Notes under the pieces: model-generated
Told to the model about the DNA's origin: nothing
The model's input: the letters and a program-made list of their open reading frames with translations, nothing else
Databases searched by the model: none
Made by a program: the position numbers and the translations under genes
NCBI GenBank assembly: GCA_030620095.1
Contig: JAUTXW010002103.1
Span: forward strand, 2,042,001-2,106,000
From: Kuschelorhynchus macadamiae
Lineage: Eukaryota > Arthropoda > Insecta > Coleoptera > Curculionidae
Direction of reading: 5' to 3'
DNA: 64,000 nucleotides
Shown here: positions 25,809-37,619 of the stretch, one piece after another
Position numbering within the stretch: the first letter of the stretch is position 1
Layout of the letters: the number at the start of each line of letters is the position of its first letter

Positions 25809-27440
25809 AATTTTTTTTTTATTTACTTTTTTTTATTTTTATTTAAACATACACTGTCTTACAGGACTACGTCCCAGTTAAAAAACAGGTACAAAACAGC
25901 AATTAAACATATAAAAAAATAGTTTTAGCAAAATTAAATACTTAAATAATAAGAAGAAACAAAATACAATTTAAATAATAAACATCAACAGGATACAAAT
26001 GCAAAAAAAAACAGGAAATATAAGAATAAGAACAAAAAGCTAGTTGTAAAAATGTCTTTTCATCGTGCTCAGGTTACAATTAAAAATATCATATGAATTT
26101 TTGTGATTATTTTAGTTACTACACATTCGGTTAATTGGTGAAAACTTGTAAATGTTTGTCCTACAAGGGGGTAAATAAAAAGTATCAGAGCTACGAAAGT
26201 TTAGCGTAGGAACGCGAAAATTTAATTTTGACAATAGTTCTTCGGAAATAATTCTGTTGTTAATAAGTTTATGGAGAAATAGCTGGGAAGAACATACACG
26301 TCTCTCGTCAAGGCTGATAAGCGAAAACCGATGCAGCAACTGATCGTGGGGAAAACCTCTAATTGGGTAAGCCCTATCAGCTCTAAACCACAATGCTTTG
26401 GCAAATCTCCTCTGTACTAACTCGATACAGTCTATATGGACTGTATAAAAAGGACACCAAAATATTGACGCATATTCCAGTTTAGACCTTACTAAAGAGA
26501 AATACAACGTTTTTACAGGCAAACTAGTTTGAAAGTCGCGAGTCGTTCGTAGAATAAATCCAAGAAGCTTAAGGCTGTTTGATACTAAGTCAGTCATGTG
26601 GGGTACAAAGGAAAGTGTTTTATCAAAAACAACACCCAAGTCTTTAAAAACATCCGGACGAGTAAGGGTAACACTATTGATAATATAATTAAAGTTAATA
26701 GCGGTAGTTTTTGTCGTAAATGTCATAACATTGCATTTAGACACGTTTAAATCTAGACGATTCACAATACACCAATCGTGCAAAATGTCAAGGTTTCGCT
26801 GTAACTCAAGGCAATCATTTACAGAGGATATATTCGAGAAAATTTTTAGATCGTCTGTATAAAGCAGACAGTGGACCGAAAGACTGTCAACAATATCGTT
26901 GATAAATAGGGTGAACAAGAGCGGACCAAGTATAAATCCTTGGGGAACTCCTGACGTTGACAAATATTCGCTCGACTTAGCCCCACCATAAGCTACTTTT
27001 CTATTTTGTAGATATGAGGTAAAAAATAATATCAAATTGTCGGAGAATCCAAAATGTTGTAGTTTTAGCAGCAGAATCGTGTGGTCAAGTCGATCAAATG
27101 CTTTGGAAAAATCAGTGTATATGACATCCGTTTGTCCACGTTGATCTATTCCCTCAGCCAGAAACTGAGCAATACAAACCAAGTTAGTAGTTGTCGAGGG
27201 TCCCTTGACAAAACCGTGCTGCGCAGGTGAAATTAGATTTTTAAGTTTGCACCAGATATTATCATGAAGGAGTATTTCAAAGACTTTGGAAAAATTAGCG
27301 ATGATAGAGATGGGTCTAAAATTGGTAATGTCCAGTTTGTCACCTTTTTTATAGACCGGAGAGACCTTTGAACACTTCCAAATATCTGGCATTAAACAAT
27401 TTGTTAGACACCTATTAAAAATTATTGAGAGAGGATAAGA
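25809..27440 (-). mobile_element. 5'-truncated non-LTR retrotransposon (LINE-4 of window)
   Basis: The 3' end is an A-rich tail, seen as T-rich on the plus strand at 25809-25850, beginning exactly where LINE-3 homology stops, so LINE-4 probably inserted into LINE-3. Its 5' truncation point is near 27437. Sequence that should continue LINE-3 was not recognised beyond 27440, so a deletion accompanied or followed the insertion. Confidence 0.65.
26112..27437 (-). CDS. Reverse transcriptase C-terminal ORF of LINE-4 (open, 5'-truncated)
   Basis: An uninterrupted frame of about 440 codons (426 from the first ATG at 27392). It starts in the RT fingers, PLSIIFN..PDIWKCSKVSPVYKKGDK. The palm motifs follow: IYTDFSKAFDRLDHTILLLK (motif A), SGVPQGFILGPLLFTLFIND (motif B) and LLYTDDLKIF (motif C; YTDD instead of the usual YADD). 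The thumb block is FKDLGVVFDKTLSF, and the C-terminal segment LEYASIFWCPFY..VQRRFAK is typical of jockey-group elements. The lack of any stop contrasts with the other LINEs here and suggests a younger insertion. It has no endonuclease, so it could not move by itself. Confidence 0.8.
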   Translation of the reverse strand, partial: YPLSIIFNRCLTNCLMPDIWKCSKVSPVYKKGDKLDITNFRPISIIANFSKVFEILLHDNIWCKLKNLISPAQHGFVKGPSTTTNLVCIAQFLAEGIDQRGQTDVIYTDFSKAFDRLDHTILLLKLQHFGFSDNLILFFTSYLQNRKVAYGGAKSSEYLSTSGVPQGFILGPLLFTLFINDIVDSLSVHCLLYTDDLKIFSNISSVNDCLELQRNLDILHDWCIVNRLDLNVSKCNVMTFTTKTTAINFNYIINSVTLTRPDVFKDLGVVFDKTLSFVPHMTDLVSNSLKLLGFILRTTRDFQTSLPVKTLYFSLVRSKLEYASIFWCPFYTVHIDCIELVQRRFAKALWFRADRAYPIRGFPHDQLLHRFSLISLDERRVCSSQLFLHKLINNRIISEELLSKLNFRVPTLNFRSSDTFYLPPCRTNIYKFSPINRMCSN

Positions 27441-27502
27441 AAAAATACCTGCACAAATGCAAATGAAATGCTTAAGTACTGTATTCTTTTCTGTTTCTTA
27501 TA

Positions 27503-27733
27503 GAAAAAAGCAGGCGTCCTGTCGAAAAACTGATTACGGCATCGGAAAGAGCTCAAAAAGATACACAATATGGAATATCTGTGAAGGATTCTGAGTATGT
27601 TCAGGGGGTGCAATTACCAGATAAAATTTGTAGTTTCCCAAAAATGGGTAGCTACATTTTCCACATTACCCTGTATTACAAGAAAGCTAATATACCTAGG
27701 GCATGGGGCATTTTTTTTACTAGATACTCGTAG
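27503..27733 (+). other. Possible coding segment behind a 3' splice site
   Basis: A 76-codon open stretch without an ATG follows TTCTTTTCTGTTTCTTATAG, a good 3' splice-site context. It translates to KSRRPVEKLITASERAQKD and further hydrophilic residues, then a hydrophobic tail. I do not recognise the family. Chance is a real alternative because the frame is short. Confidence 0.2.
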
Positions 27734-27770
27734 GTAGATTGTGACCAAATTTCAAAATTTTATGTAAATG

Positions 27771-28896
27771 ACTGCGATTTTTCAAAGATGAAACTTTAAA
27801 GTCCAAATTTAATTTCACTATGGGGTCACTGTAAACAGTAATCGGAATTATTTTCTGACAGAAAGATAGAGCGTTTATTTGCTTACTAAAACCTTTATAG
27901 CATTTTCTTCTAGCTATTGGGGAAATAGGTGAAAATTCGATTTAAAGGAAAAAGTGCACGGTTTCGGGCACAATTTCTAGGTTTCTCTGAGACGATCAAT
28001 AATTTCAAAACATCCACTCATCCTTGACTTTCATCGCTGTCAGAAGTGTAAATATTTAAGTAAAAATTATTTAATTTTAGAGACTCAAAAAGGATTTCTT
28101 GGGTATTTTTAAAATTGGCAGCATCAAATTTGAATGATTTTAAGTAGCTTGTTACAATTTGAAGGATAATACTTTCGCCAATTTTATAAAATATCTCTAG
28201 GAAAATGAGTCATTCTCGATAGCATGCATTACATCGATATTCGTTTAATAAACGTGCTATTCGATTATCGTTTTAGAATCAGTTAGAGCAGCGAAATACT
28301 TGCATCTATTTGGATACGGGATAGAGGCATTTTTTACTATATAGTCCAGTATGTTTATATATTTTGTGAGGTTTTTTAGGACCCGGGCATACAGTTTCTA
28401 ATTTTTTTATGCTGGTATATGTTTAGCATAGGATATGTAATGAAGTTCTGTAATATACTGTTCGGAAAAGTAGTAAAGTGTATATTATTTTATACAGGGT
28501 CAGTAGGTAAAACATTTTTTTAGAAATTGTGTTTTTTTCTTAGTGAAACTTTTCGGTACAAGACATTAATTAAAGCATTTTGCTTTCGCAGCTGCGATTT
28601 TTTCAATTTTTAAACATTGGCATTAAAGTTATAGGTAATAGCTGTTTGATCGATTGATTTAATTTTCGTTTCAGTACAGAAGTATAGCATATATTGTTAT
28701 ACAGGGGCAATTTTCTTTCTTTAGAAATTCTAGTTTAAAAGCTGTAATTTTTTTCCTAGTGGATTATTGATATTTATGGAATATGGATTGAAGAGAGTAA
28801 GATAATAAATTTAGAAAATTTAGTTTTGCAGCCATGAACTTTTTTATTTTTTTCTTTATCTAAACTTTTAAACGATTAAATTGGAGTTTACGATAA
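27771..28896 (+). repeat. 1.1-kb direct repeat, left copy
   Basis: It begins ACTGCGATTTTTCAAAGATG and is repeated in the same orientation at 30078-31218 with only scattered substitutions and small indels. Both copies contain a TATACAGGGTCAGTAGG motif (28495 and about 30799). No coding frame of note. Together the two copies flank the unclassified ORF at 29352. Confidence 0.85.
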
Positions 28897-29351
28897 CACA
28901 GGGTAACAAAATGAAAACAAAAATTTGGTGTCGGAAATCTAACATCTGATTTGAGATGTTTTTAATGTGCTGATTCCAAAAATACCACCAGATTTTTTCT
29001 ATCAGCTCTAGGTTTTGAGATACAGGTTACAGGTTAATTGATATTTTTTCTGATAAAGGACAACAAATAAAGAGATAAATATATAGTTAATCGTCAAAAT
29101 AGAAATTTCCCAGAATCTAATTAACCAAATAGATACCTGGAATTGTCCCTGACCCAATGTTCCTATACTAAGAACTACTCAATACACTGCTCTTAATTAC
29201 TTTTAAACCTGTAATTGCCTATGACCCGATCTTTCTATACCTGCTTGGCTGTACTCGATTTAGTATATTACTGAGTTTTCCAAGTAAAGTTGTGCTATCA
29301 TTTTGTGTAAATTTTGGTCGTTTTGTAGTATCAAGACACTAAACTGAAACA

Positions 29352-30077
29352 ATGGCATCCACAAGCAGACGTACCTGTGTAAATCATCCCGATGTTTTTT
29401 GTTATGTGTGTGGTGAATACACTTTGAAAGAGAGCAGAAAAACGGTTTCTGACTTTGTGAAAAGAGCTTATCTTGCCTATTTTGGCGTTCATTTAGGAGA
29501 TCAAGATAAATCTTGGGCCCCACATTTCATATGTAATAAATGTGTTGAACATTTGCGACAGTGGACAACTGGAAAGAGGAAGTGCCTAAAATTTGTGTAC
29601 CATTGGCTAAACCATCATGACGACTGCTATTTTTGTCTCGTTAATATTAAAGGCATCAATAGAAACAATAGACACAAACGGACAGATCCTGATCTAGATT
29701 CTGCAAGAAGACCTGTAGCGCATTCGGAAGAAATACCCGTTCCATCATTCAGCAGTCTATCCGAACTGACAGAAGATGATACAGAAACATCAACGTCTGA
29801 CGAAGTTCAAAGAATTCGATCAGAAAACGACAGCGAATTTGAAGCAGATTTAGCAACTCCGCAGTGTTTTAATCAAGAAGTACTAAACGATCTTATAAGA
29901 GACCTGAATCTCTCAAAGGAATCCGCTGAATTACTTGCATCCAGATTAAAAGAAAAAAATCTACTTTGTCCAGGTACTAATATTACATTTTATCGTAAAA
30001 GAGATAAGGATCTGCTGCCTTTTTTTGCTCAGGAAAATGACTTGGTATTCTGTAACAATATAAAATGGCTCTTAATT
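29352..30077 (+). CDS. Unclassified zinc-motif ORF, copy 2 (open N-terminal part)
   Basis: About 240 open codons from MASTSRRTCVNHPDV. Cysteine pairs suggest zinc binding: CYVC (residues 17-20), CNKC (58-61) and CYFC (about 92-95). KGINRNNRHKRTDPDLDSAR follows, then an acidic Ser/Glu-rich linker (residues 130-175) and a conserved block LNLSKESAELLASRLKEKNL and KDLLPFFAQENDLVFCNN. Homology to copy 1 at 21290 ends at about 30062, where the frame runs into the right 1.1-kb repeat and stops, so more than half of the protein is missing. The function is unknown. The family is multi-copy in arthropods in my recollection, and I infer a mobile origin. Confidence 0.55.
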
Positions 30078-31218
30078 ACTGCGATTTTTCAAAGATGAAA
30101 CTTTAAAGTCCAAATTTAATCTCACTGTGGGGTCACTGTAAACAGTAATCGGAATTATTTTCTGACAGAAGGATAGAGCATTTATTTGCTTACTAAAACC
30201 TTTATAGCATTTTCTTCTAGCTATTGGGGAAATAGGTGAAAATTCGATTTAAAGGAAGAAGTGCACGGTGTCGGGCACAATTTCTAGGTTTCTCTGAGAT
30301 GATCAATTATTTCAAAACATCCACTCATCCTTGACTTTCATCGCTGTCAGAAGTGTAAATATTTAAGTAAAAATTATTTAATTTTAGAGACTCAAAAAGG
30401 ATTTCTTGGGTATTTTTAAAATTGGCAGCTTAAAATTTGAATGCTTTTAAGTAGCTAGTTACAATTTGAAAGATAATACTTTCGCCAATTTTGTGAAATA
30501 TCTCTAAGAAAATGAGTCATTCTCGATTGCATGCATTACATCGATATTGGTTTAATAAACGTGCTATTCGATTATCGTTTTAGGATCAGTTAGAGCAGCG
30601 AAATACTTGCATCTAATTGGATACGGGATAGAGGCATTTTTTACTATATAGTTCAGTATGTTTATATATATTGTGAGGTCTTTTAGGACACGGGCATAGT
30701 TTCTAATTTTTTTATGCTGGTATATGTTTAGCATAGGATATGTAATGAAGTTCAGTAATATACTGTTCGGAAAAGTAGTAAAGTGTATATTATTTTATAC
30801 AGGGTCAGTAGGTAAAACATTTTTTTAGAAATTGTGTTTTTTTCTTAGTGAAACTTTTCGGTACAAGACATTAATTAAAGCATTTTGCTTTCGCAGCTGC
30901 GATTTTTTCAATTTTTAAACATTGGCATTAAAGTTATAGGTAATAGCTGTTTGATTGATTGATTGAATTTTCGTCCGCGTCACAAGTTTTCAGTACAGAA
31001 GTACAGCATATATTGTTATTCAGGTACAGTAATTTTCTTTCTTTAGAAATTCTAGTTTAAAAGCTGTAATTTTTTTCCTAGTGGATTATTTATATTTATG
31101 GAATATGGATTGAAGAGATTTAGATAATAAATTTAGAAAATTTAGTTTGGCAGCCATGCATTTTTTAATTTTTTTCTTTATCTAAACTTTTAAAGGATTA
31201 AATTGGAGTTTTCGATAA
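30078..31218 (+). repeat. 1.1-kb direct repeat, right copy
   Basis: Same orientation and nearly the same length as 27771-28896. It starts exactly where the ORF at 29352 loses its family similarity. Small differences include a short insertion near 30975 and a changed end (GATAATAGATGG versus GATAACACAGGG). Confidence 0.85.
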
Positions 31219-31983
31219 TAGATGGGATATTTCTTGTAACTTTTACGGGTGTAATTTATTACAAAAAATATTGTAATATCTATAAAAAATGGGTTTACCT
31301 AGTAACTCCTTAAAAATTTTATATACGGTTTTCACAGATTTAAGTAACTTCTTATTTTTCTTATTTTTGATATTTTGAGAGCTTTAAAAAAATCGATATT
31401 CTCCTTGTGGCTTTAAAAAAATCGATATTGTCCTTGTGGCTAGTTAAAATTTTTCTATTCTTCTATGTAAATTTTAAAGGCATCCAATGACATGGAAATA
31501 ACATAGACCCAGTTGTTTACATTTTGGAGGAATCCAACATTAACCCTAGTTTGCCAAATCGTTACTGCAGCTAGATTATAACGGATATCATCCTTTGTAC
31601 TATTACCTAAATAAACAAGGAATTCCAGAAATCCCCAGTATAAATTTCCTTATAGAATATTTTAAAACTGATAATTAAATAGCTTAATATAAATAACTCA
31701 AACCGAATCTGTTTTAAATGTAACTTAAATCTTCTGTAATTATTACACCTTATTTCAAGAAATAAAGCCCAGAATAATCGGCAACGTCGGAATTCTACTT
31801 TTTTCGAATTTACTACAGATTTCTTTCGGGATCATTCGGAATACGCCGAAGACGGTCGTAGTCATTCATGATATCGACGTATTTGATGTGCGGCGTTGTA
31901 ATTGTTCTAGTTGGTGAGGATAAGTGTTTTTCAGAAATCCAAGTGTTTTGTGTGGCTATTTTCAAGAATCTGCTTAAAAAAAA

Positions 31984-32048
31984 ATGGTGCGAACTTGCTT
32001 TATTTGCAGAAAAAGGGACGATTTAAACCCAGAAGTTTGTTTTCGAAG
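31984..32048 (+). CDS. Candidate first exon of a THAP-domain protein
   Basis: An ATG in context AAAAAATGG begins MVRTCFICRKRDDLN, followed by six more residues, and stops being coding at a consensus 5' splice site CGAAG/GTAAGT at 32048/32049. The CxxC pair and length fit the start of a THAP zinc-binding domain. The rest of the domain (the second CxxH pair and the AVPTIF motif) was not found downstream; an exon after a long intron is possible. THAP domains occur in host regulators and in P-element and Kolobok transposases, so the gene could be either. The upstream 200 bp is less AT-rich than its surroundings and may be 5' untranslated or promoter sequence. Confidence 0.4.
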
Positions 32049-32049
32049 G

Positions 32050-34314
32050 TAAGTAAAATTATGTCATACCAGTGCTGTAGTTGAAAGGTAAAAATCACCG
32101 TCCATTAGCGTTCTTATAATTGCAAACGAAATATTGTTTTTATATTGCACATTTCCGTTGGGCTTAAATTAAATTTTTATAACTTCAACTTATCTATAAA
32201 GTCGATGATACTAATGATAAACGGAGTATAGCATTTTGCTAATTTATATATTTGTGAAAAGTCTCAAATATTCCTCTAAAATTTCTCAACCACTTTTTTG
32301 AGAGGTTAGTAAAAAACATAAATATACTCTTTGGTAAAGCATAGGTACTAAATTTTAATTGAGTAAGCTGTAAGACCCATTATTTTATGTATGTCATTAA
32401 TTAATTCAGGATGGTTTGCATTTTGGACGAAATTTTCAAGAAATATTTAGGGTAGTGTCGGGGTTCTCATATAGAAAGCATATACTTTCATTTACTAGAG
32501 ATTTTCATTAATGAATTTGAAATGCTTTAATTTATCGCCTAAAAATTTGGTTTTTAAAAATAAGTAATCAAAATAGTAAATAAAAACCATCCTGAGGTAC
32601 ATTATCCCAACTAGGGGGAAATCTGTTTTTATCGGGTGATTTCGGTAATATAAATAATAATATAATATATTATAATGAATGTTAAAAATATTAAACATCT
32701 TGTCACAAAATATTTATACTGTCAATAAGTGAAGCGTATAGCGGGGAAGGTGGATGGTGGTGAAAAAAGGAGGGTAAATTGAGAGATAAATACTGTAAAG
32801 ATATTGTTTTTCATAATATGGTTTTCGTGGTTTTTAGGGATACGAGGTTCAATTTTGTATTCATATTAATATTGGGCCATGTTTATTGCTGATTTTCTGT
32901 AAATATGAATAGAATACATGTAAAGGTGGTACATTTTTATATAATATTACTTGCCGCGAGCCTGGCAAACTTTTAAAAGTAGTGGACCCAAATTTTTACC
33001 TAACTTCGGGTAAATAGAACTAAAATGTGTTAGAAAAAGAGTGAAATCAAAATGTTTTGAAAAACAAACCCGATTTCAAAAAATAGGTTGCATTAAAAAG
33101 TGACAAATTATATTTTATTACATATTTCCTATGAAGTCGGCGATAAATTGATGAAGAAAGGTATTAAATAAGCATTATACTCTTGGTATAGACATCAAAA
33201 CACATTTAGTTTTATCTTCATCTTTAGTAACAATAGTAATAAGAACTCAACCTGTTATTGGTTGTATTTCGTCATAGAAATGCTTGCTTTTTAATGACTA
33301 AGCTTATTGCTAATAATAAATATTGCGACATGAACCATTACATAAATATGTCTTTTGCAGGCAGGTAGCCAGAATTTCAGTTCTAGGAGGGATCCAACCC
33401 TGTCAAAACCAATTCAATGACAAAAAAGAAGAATGCTTTTTTTCACTTGTTGCTAGTCACCCTGCATGTGCAACAAAATATGAAAAAAAGTAGCAAAAAA
33501 TTAGTTATTTGCCAATATCTATTAAAACATTGCAGGTAGAGCATTTATGAAAATGTAATAAATTGTAGGTAGGTATATCCTGAGCAAATATGACCTTGGC
33601 GACTTTTTCTTAATATTTTTAGGTTTTATGTTTTTAATAGTATTTTAATAAATAAGTGCTTAGTCACTTTGTTAATATGGAGGTTAATGTGGTGTTATCT
33701 TCCATAGAGGGGCTGGAATCATAAAATGTTACATTAAAAATCTGGATTTCTTTACGGGGTAAATAATCATAAATGTATTCATCTTACTTTTAGTAGTATC
33801 TCTGAAAATTTTCAAATGCCTACTTTTAATGAGCGTTTACTTAAAAGTTTTTCTTCACTGTGAAAATCGAATATTTTTTGGAGGTAATTATTTTCAATCC
33901 CCAAAGGTAAATTCAATTATTTTCTTATTCCTTAATTCGTGTTTTGTATACGTAAAGATGAACTTCTAAATTGTGTGAAAATGGATCACGAATCAGAAAT
34001 GAGAAATTTTCAGCAGCTACCATATATTCTAAGTTTAATAATAATAATTTTTGTTGGATTTATCATAAATTTGGTCTCGGGACGCATTTGCAACTTTGCT
34101 TATGACAGGAGATTTTTGTGGAGGAAAAATGAAATTTATTTTCCTATTGATTTATGTTAGAAACTGTCGTACTTAGGAAAAAATCTTTAGGTGCGTTTTT
34201 GTTTAGGGTAGCTTAAGCTCTCTTAATTTTTTTACATATTTGCTTACTCTGAAATATTTTGTCAGATATTAACAGAAAACAGTTTTTTTTGCGAAACTTC
34301 TGTGCATCTATATA

Positions 34315-34372
<58 letters not shown>

Positions 34373-36570
34373 ATGTTAAAGACAACCAGTTTTATTTTTA
34401 TATAAATAATGAAATATTAAATTAATATGCTGTTACTTTTGTTTTGTCGATAATAATAGTTGTTTGTTATTATATCAAACCGTTTATAAATAAATTATAC
34501 CAAACTTGTAAACTTTGTTTTATTTTTATAAACCACTTCTCCGGGTGAAAATTTATAAAGAAGTGCAGCACCACTTTAAACTTTCAACTGTTATTTAAAT
34601 TTTTATAAAAAAAATTAAGTTTCAAATATAGTGTAAAATATTATACTAGGTGCTTCAGAATCACCAAAAAGTTTCGATTTTTTTATTGAAACATCTTGCA
34701 TTTAAATGCATTTATTTACTTTTTTTATTATTGATTTCTTGATAAAAGTTGGTGGTTCAAAAAAAATATTTTTGATAGTAATAAACTTTAGATCAGGATG
34801 TTCAAAAAAGTGGATTTCACTAACAATTTCAAAAAAAATAAAATTTTTGTGACGGTAGTTTTGAGGGCCAATCGTAAATACAAACTGGGTAAAATTTTTT
34901 ATATAATAGTTATGGAGATATTTAAGGTCAAACAGCAAAAAAACATTTTTCTATTTAAATCTTTCCTTAGGTACAACTAATATGACATAACTAATACTAA
35001 ACCTTTATTTACGAATTTTATGGCCTTTAAAACGGCCGCGGCAGTCACAAAAATTTTAATTTTTGAAATACACTTTTTCGTATTTTTTTAATGCCCTGTA
35101 TATCTGACTTAAAGTTGAATATTGTGAAAACTATTTTTTCGAGAAATTGATAATAAAAAAGTTTCCCATTTGGTGGAGACTTTTCCACGACATATCTAAA
35201 TTAATTGTTTTTAAGTTGTTACTAAAACTTTCCCTTTTGCAATGTGAAGTCGTTCCTATTCATCTTAGAACAAAAAATTGTCGTATCCACCATACTAATA
35301 TTTGGGCTCAAAAAATATAGCAAATAATACATTATCTCAAAAATAGCTACGCCACTGGTACGCCTCGCGAAGATATCTGACAGCGTTGCAATTTTCACCA
35401 CATACTATTCTTTATGCGATCAGTCCGTCTTTTTTCCACTCATACAGAACAACAAATTGATGTTTGATTTTATTTATTTCATTTTTATGAATGAAATACG
35501 GGGTGTATTTCTTTTTAACGTCATTGGGGGCATCATTTATTTAAAACATTTTTTAACATCTGCCAAAAAAGAAAGCTGTCCAAAAAAACGTCTAGTACTC
35601 CTAGCTTTTAAATAGCAAAATTTTTTTAAATAATATTTTTACAGATAAATGTATAGAATGTATATTCGTAACCGGATGTATCGGACTAGTGGACGCTTGT
35701 TAGTCAAAAATAGCCGTCAAGGTTAAGATAATAGTAAAATAGGATCGAAAAAAAGTGTGTAGGACTAGACTCCTAAGGTCACATACACGACTAATACACG
35801 TACCTAGAGTCCGCACGGACAACCTGACATATTACTTGTTATATAATGTACTATTGCTTCCCTCGTAAGAAATAAATTATTAAATGAATTTTTGTGAATT
35901 CAGTTGGCAATTAATGCTTTAAAAATCTCGAATTGTTCCTGTCGGAAATAAAGAAGTCATTAAAAAGCCAAATCATTGAAAACAACTTACTCACGTTGAA
36001 AAGCAAACAGCTATCGTGCGAATGTTTGATGACTGAAAAACACAATTTTAAGGTCTGCGACGTATTGTTCAATGTACTGGAACACTCGATTTGCAATCGC
36101 ATCAATGATCTGCAAGGAGCAGGGACCCCTAAAGCGAGATAAATTGATGTATTAGGGTCTATCCTAATCTATTCTGGCTTCTGCTCTCGAAACAGCCAAA
36201 AAATAGGTTTAATGCTGAAACAACCCAATACTTAACAGCTATTATCAATTGTTCATTATTTTCTAATAATTAATTATAAATATTTTATTATTTTCTTTCG
36301 GCTTGTTAGTCAAAATAAAAACTACGCTGCAAAAAATTCTATTCAGCGTGCGGTAACGCTGCTGGTAGAAAAAAATTTTCTTTTGCAGAAAGGGTTTTTT
36401 TCGTCTTCGACTGCTTAAACAAACTCCTTGACACCAGTCGGTGCGGAATAGTATGTTGAAAATAGCTGTTGTAATCTATTGTACACATTCTCTTATAACT
36501 TCAATAGGTTCTGTGTTTCCGATATTAAAAATCTTGAACCGAGCCTTAAACAGACATTTAAATAGAAATA
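32050..36570. other. About 4.5 kb without recognisable genes
   Basis: The only structured feature is a (TA)n tract at 34309-34368. A 73-codon frame at 33939-34160 has one hydrophobic segment (LSLIIIIFVGFIINLVSG) but no recognised similarity. A CCCTGTATAT motif at 35094-35103 could be a lone mariner-type end. It may be intron of the THAP-like gene or old transposon debris. Confidence 0.4.
34309..34368. repeat. (TA)n microsatellite
   Basis: About 29 TA units, interrupted once by TATG at 34318-34321. Confidence 0.95.
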
Positions 36571-36843
36571 ACTCTATACAACGTGTAACAACAGTAAGCT
36601 AACGGGGAAATATCTCAGGTAGCGCTTACCTCAAGTTAATGAAAGTATGAACACTTAGGTATGAAATTATGCCGGATCCAATGAACTTTTTTGAAAGTCA
36701 ACAGTTTTTGACGAAAATAAAAATGTCACAAGTATCTAGCAAGCTAGTGTCCATAATTCAATGTATTACCTTTTATCAAAATACCTGCACACAAAAGGTT
36801 ACCTGATATGTTTCACAATGTCAGTTTTCGCTGATTTACGAAA

Positions 36844-37022
36844 ATGGATCGTTTAACTGAAACCCAAAGAATAAAATTTTTATTATACTGGGTTATGTAA
36901 CATTTTTTAATGACAAATATCCTAACAGAAATGCAATAACTAAATCTAACGTAAGTAAAATAATAAAAACATTCGTGAAACTGGAATGCTGTATGTTTTG
37001 GCAGACCGGAAAGCACAATAAT
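36844..37022 (+). pseudogene. Inverted N-terminal transposase fragment in the left arm of element G
   Basis: Starts MDRLTETQRIKFLLYWVM, then in a shifted frame FNDKYPNRNAITKSNVSKII and KTF. The minus-strand copy at 39062-38900 gives FNDQYPIRILITKFIVSKKF. This plus-strand copy keeps the ATG but has lost about 30 bp (TGGGGTAGAATGCGAAACCT zone); the minus-strand copy has kept that but lost the ATG. Each copy therefore retains what the other lacks. Confidence 0.6.
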
Positions 37023-37156
37023 TCCTCATCTTGCTACCAAAACACTAGCATGAGAAAACATCGTCTCAACTTTAAAAGTAGGTAAAAAAAAAAGCAACGG
37101 AAATAATACAATACTAAAAAGAAATAACTAATACAACAAACAATAAATTAATGAAA

Positions 37157-37615
37157 CTAAGTAAGGTGTTTGAAATGTCCATTTACTTCCTGACAGTAGG
37201 CCAAATACTGTGAAAAAACATTTAATACATTAAAAATAATGCCAGCCTCCTCGATTCATCTACATTCGATTCCTATTCGCTCCTTTAAATTCATTATTTG
37301 TTGCACCATTACCTAAAAAAAATCAAGTTTAAATTCTGAATAGAGCAGATAAAATAAGTAACTTACGGTTATTTGGAAATTGTTCTGCAATAGCTGTGAC
37401 AATTTCGGTCTTTAAAAGATTGAAATATCTTTCTCGAGTTAATGTGTCTTCCATGAAGAAGGGACCAATTATTTTTGCACCCATTATATCACACCATACA
37501 TTTATATTTTAGGAAAATTGGATATTATTTTCACGTATGCAACGTGGATTTTCCCCGGCCCAACAACGACAATCATGCCTGTTAACATTTCCATTTTAAG
37601 TCCTAACACTGGAAC
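37157..37615 (-). pseudogene. Element G transposase, middle and C-terminal part
   Basis: Minus strand: CRCWAGENPRCIREN, then NVWCDIMGAKIIGPFFMEDT and LTRERYFNLLKTEIVTAIAE. A possible intron follows (donor GTAAGT near 37370, acceptor TTTTTTTTAG near 37314), and then QQIMNLKERIGIECR-stop, YCQEVNGHFKHLT and a TAG at 37157-37159. The part that should carry the second and third catalytic aspartates is missing between these blocks. NVWCDIMGAKIIGPFF aligns with NVWAGIVRDHIIGPFF of element D. Confidence 0.65.
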
Positions 37616-37619
37616 CTGT

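Noticed and set aside
33939..34160. Short frame with a hydrophobic segment as a membrane protein gene
   Set aside because: No similarity or supporting signals; 73 codons in AT-rich DNA is within chance.
35694..36320. Direct repeat GCTTGTTAGTCAAAA about 609 bp apart, possible short LTR pair starting TGTTAG
   Set aside because: Similarity ends after about 15 bases, no purine tract or primer-binding site is convincing, and the inner sequence shows no retroelement coding.
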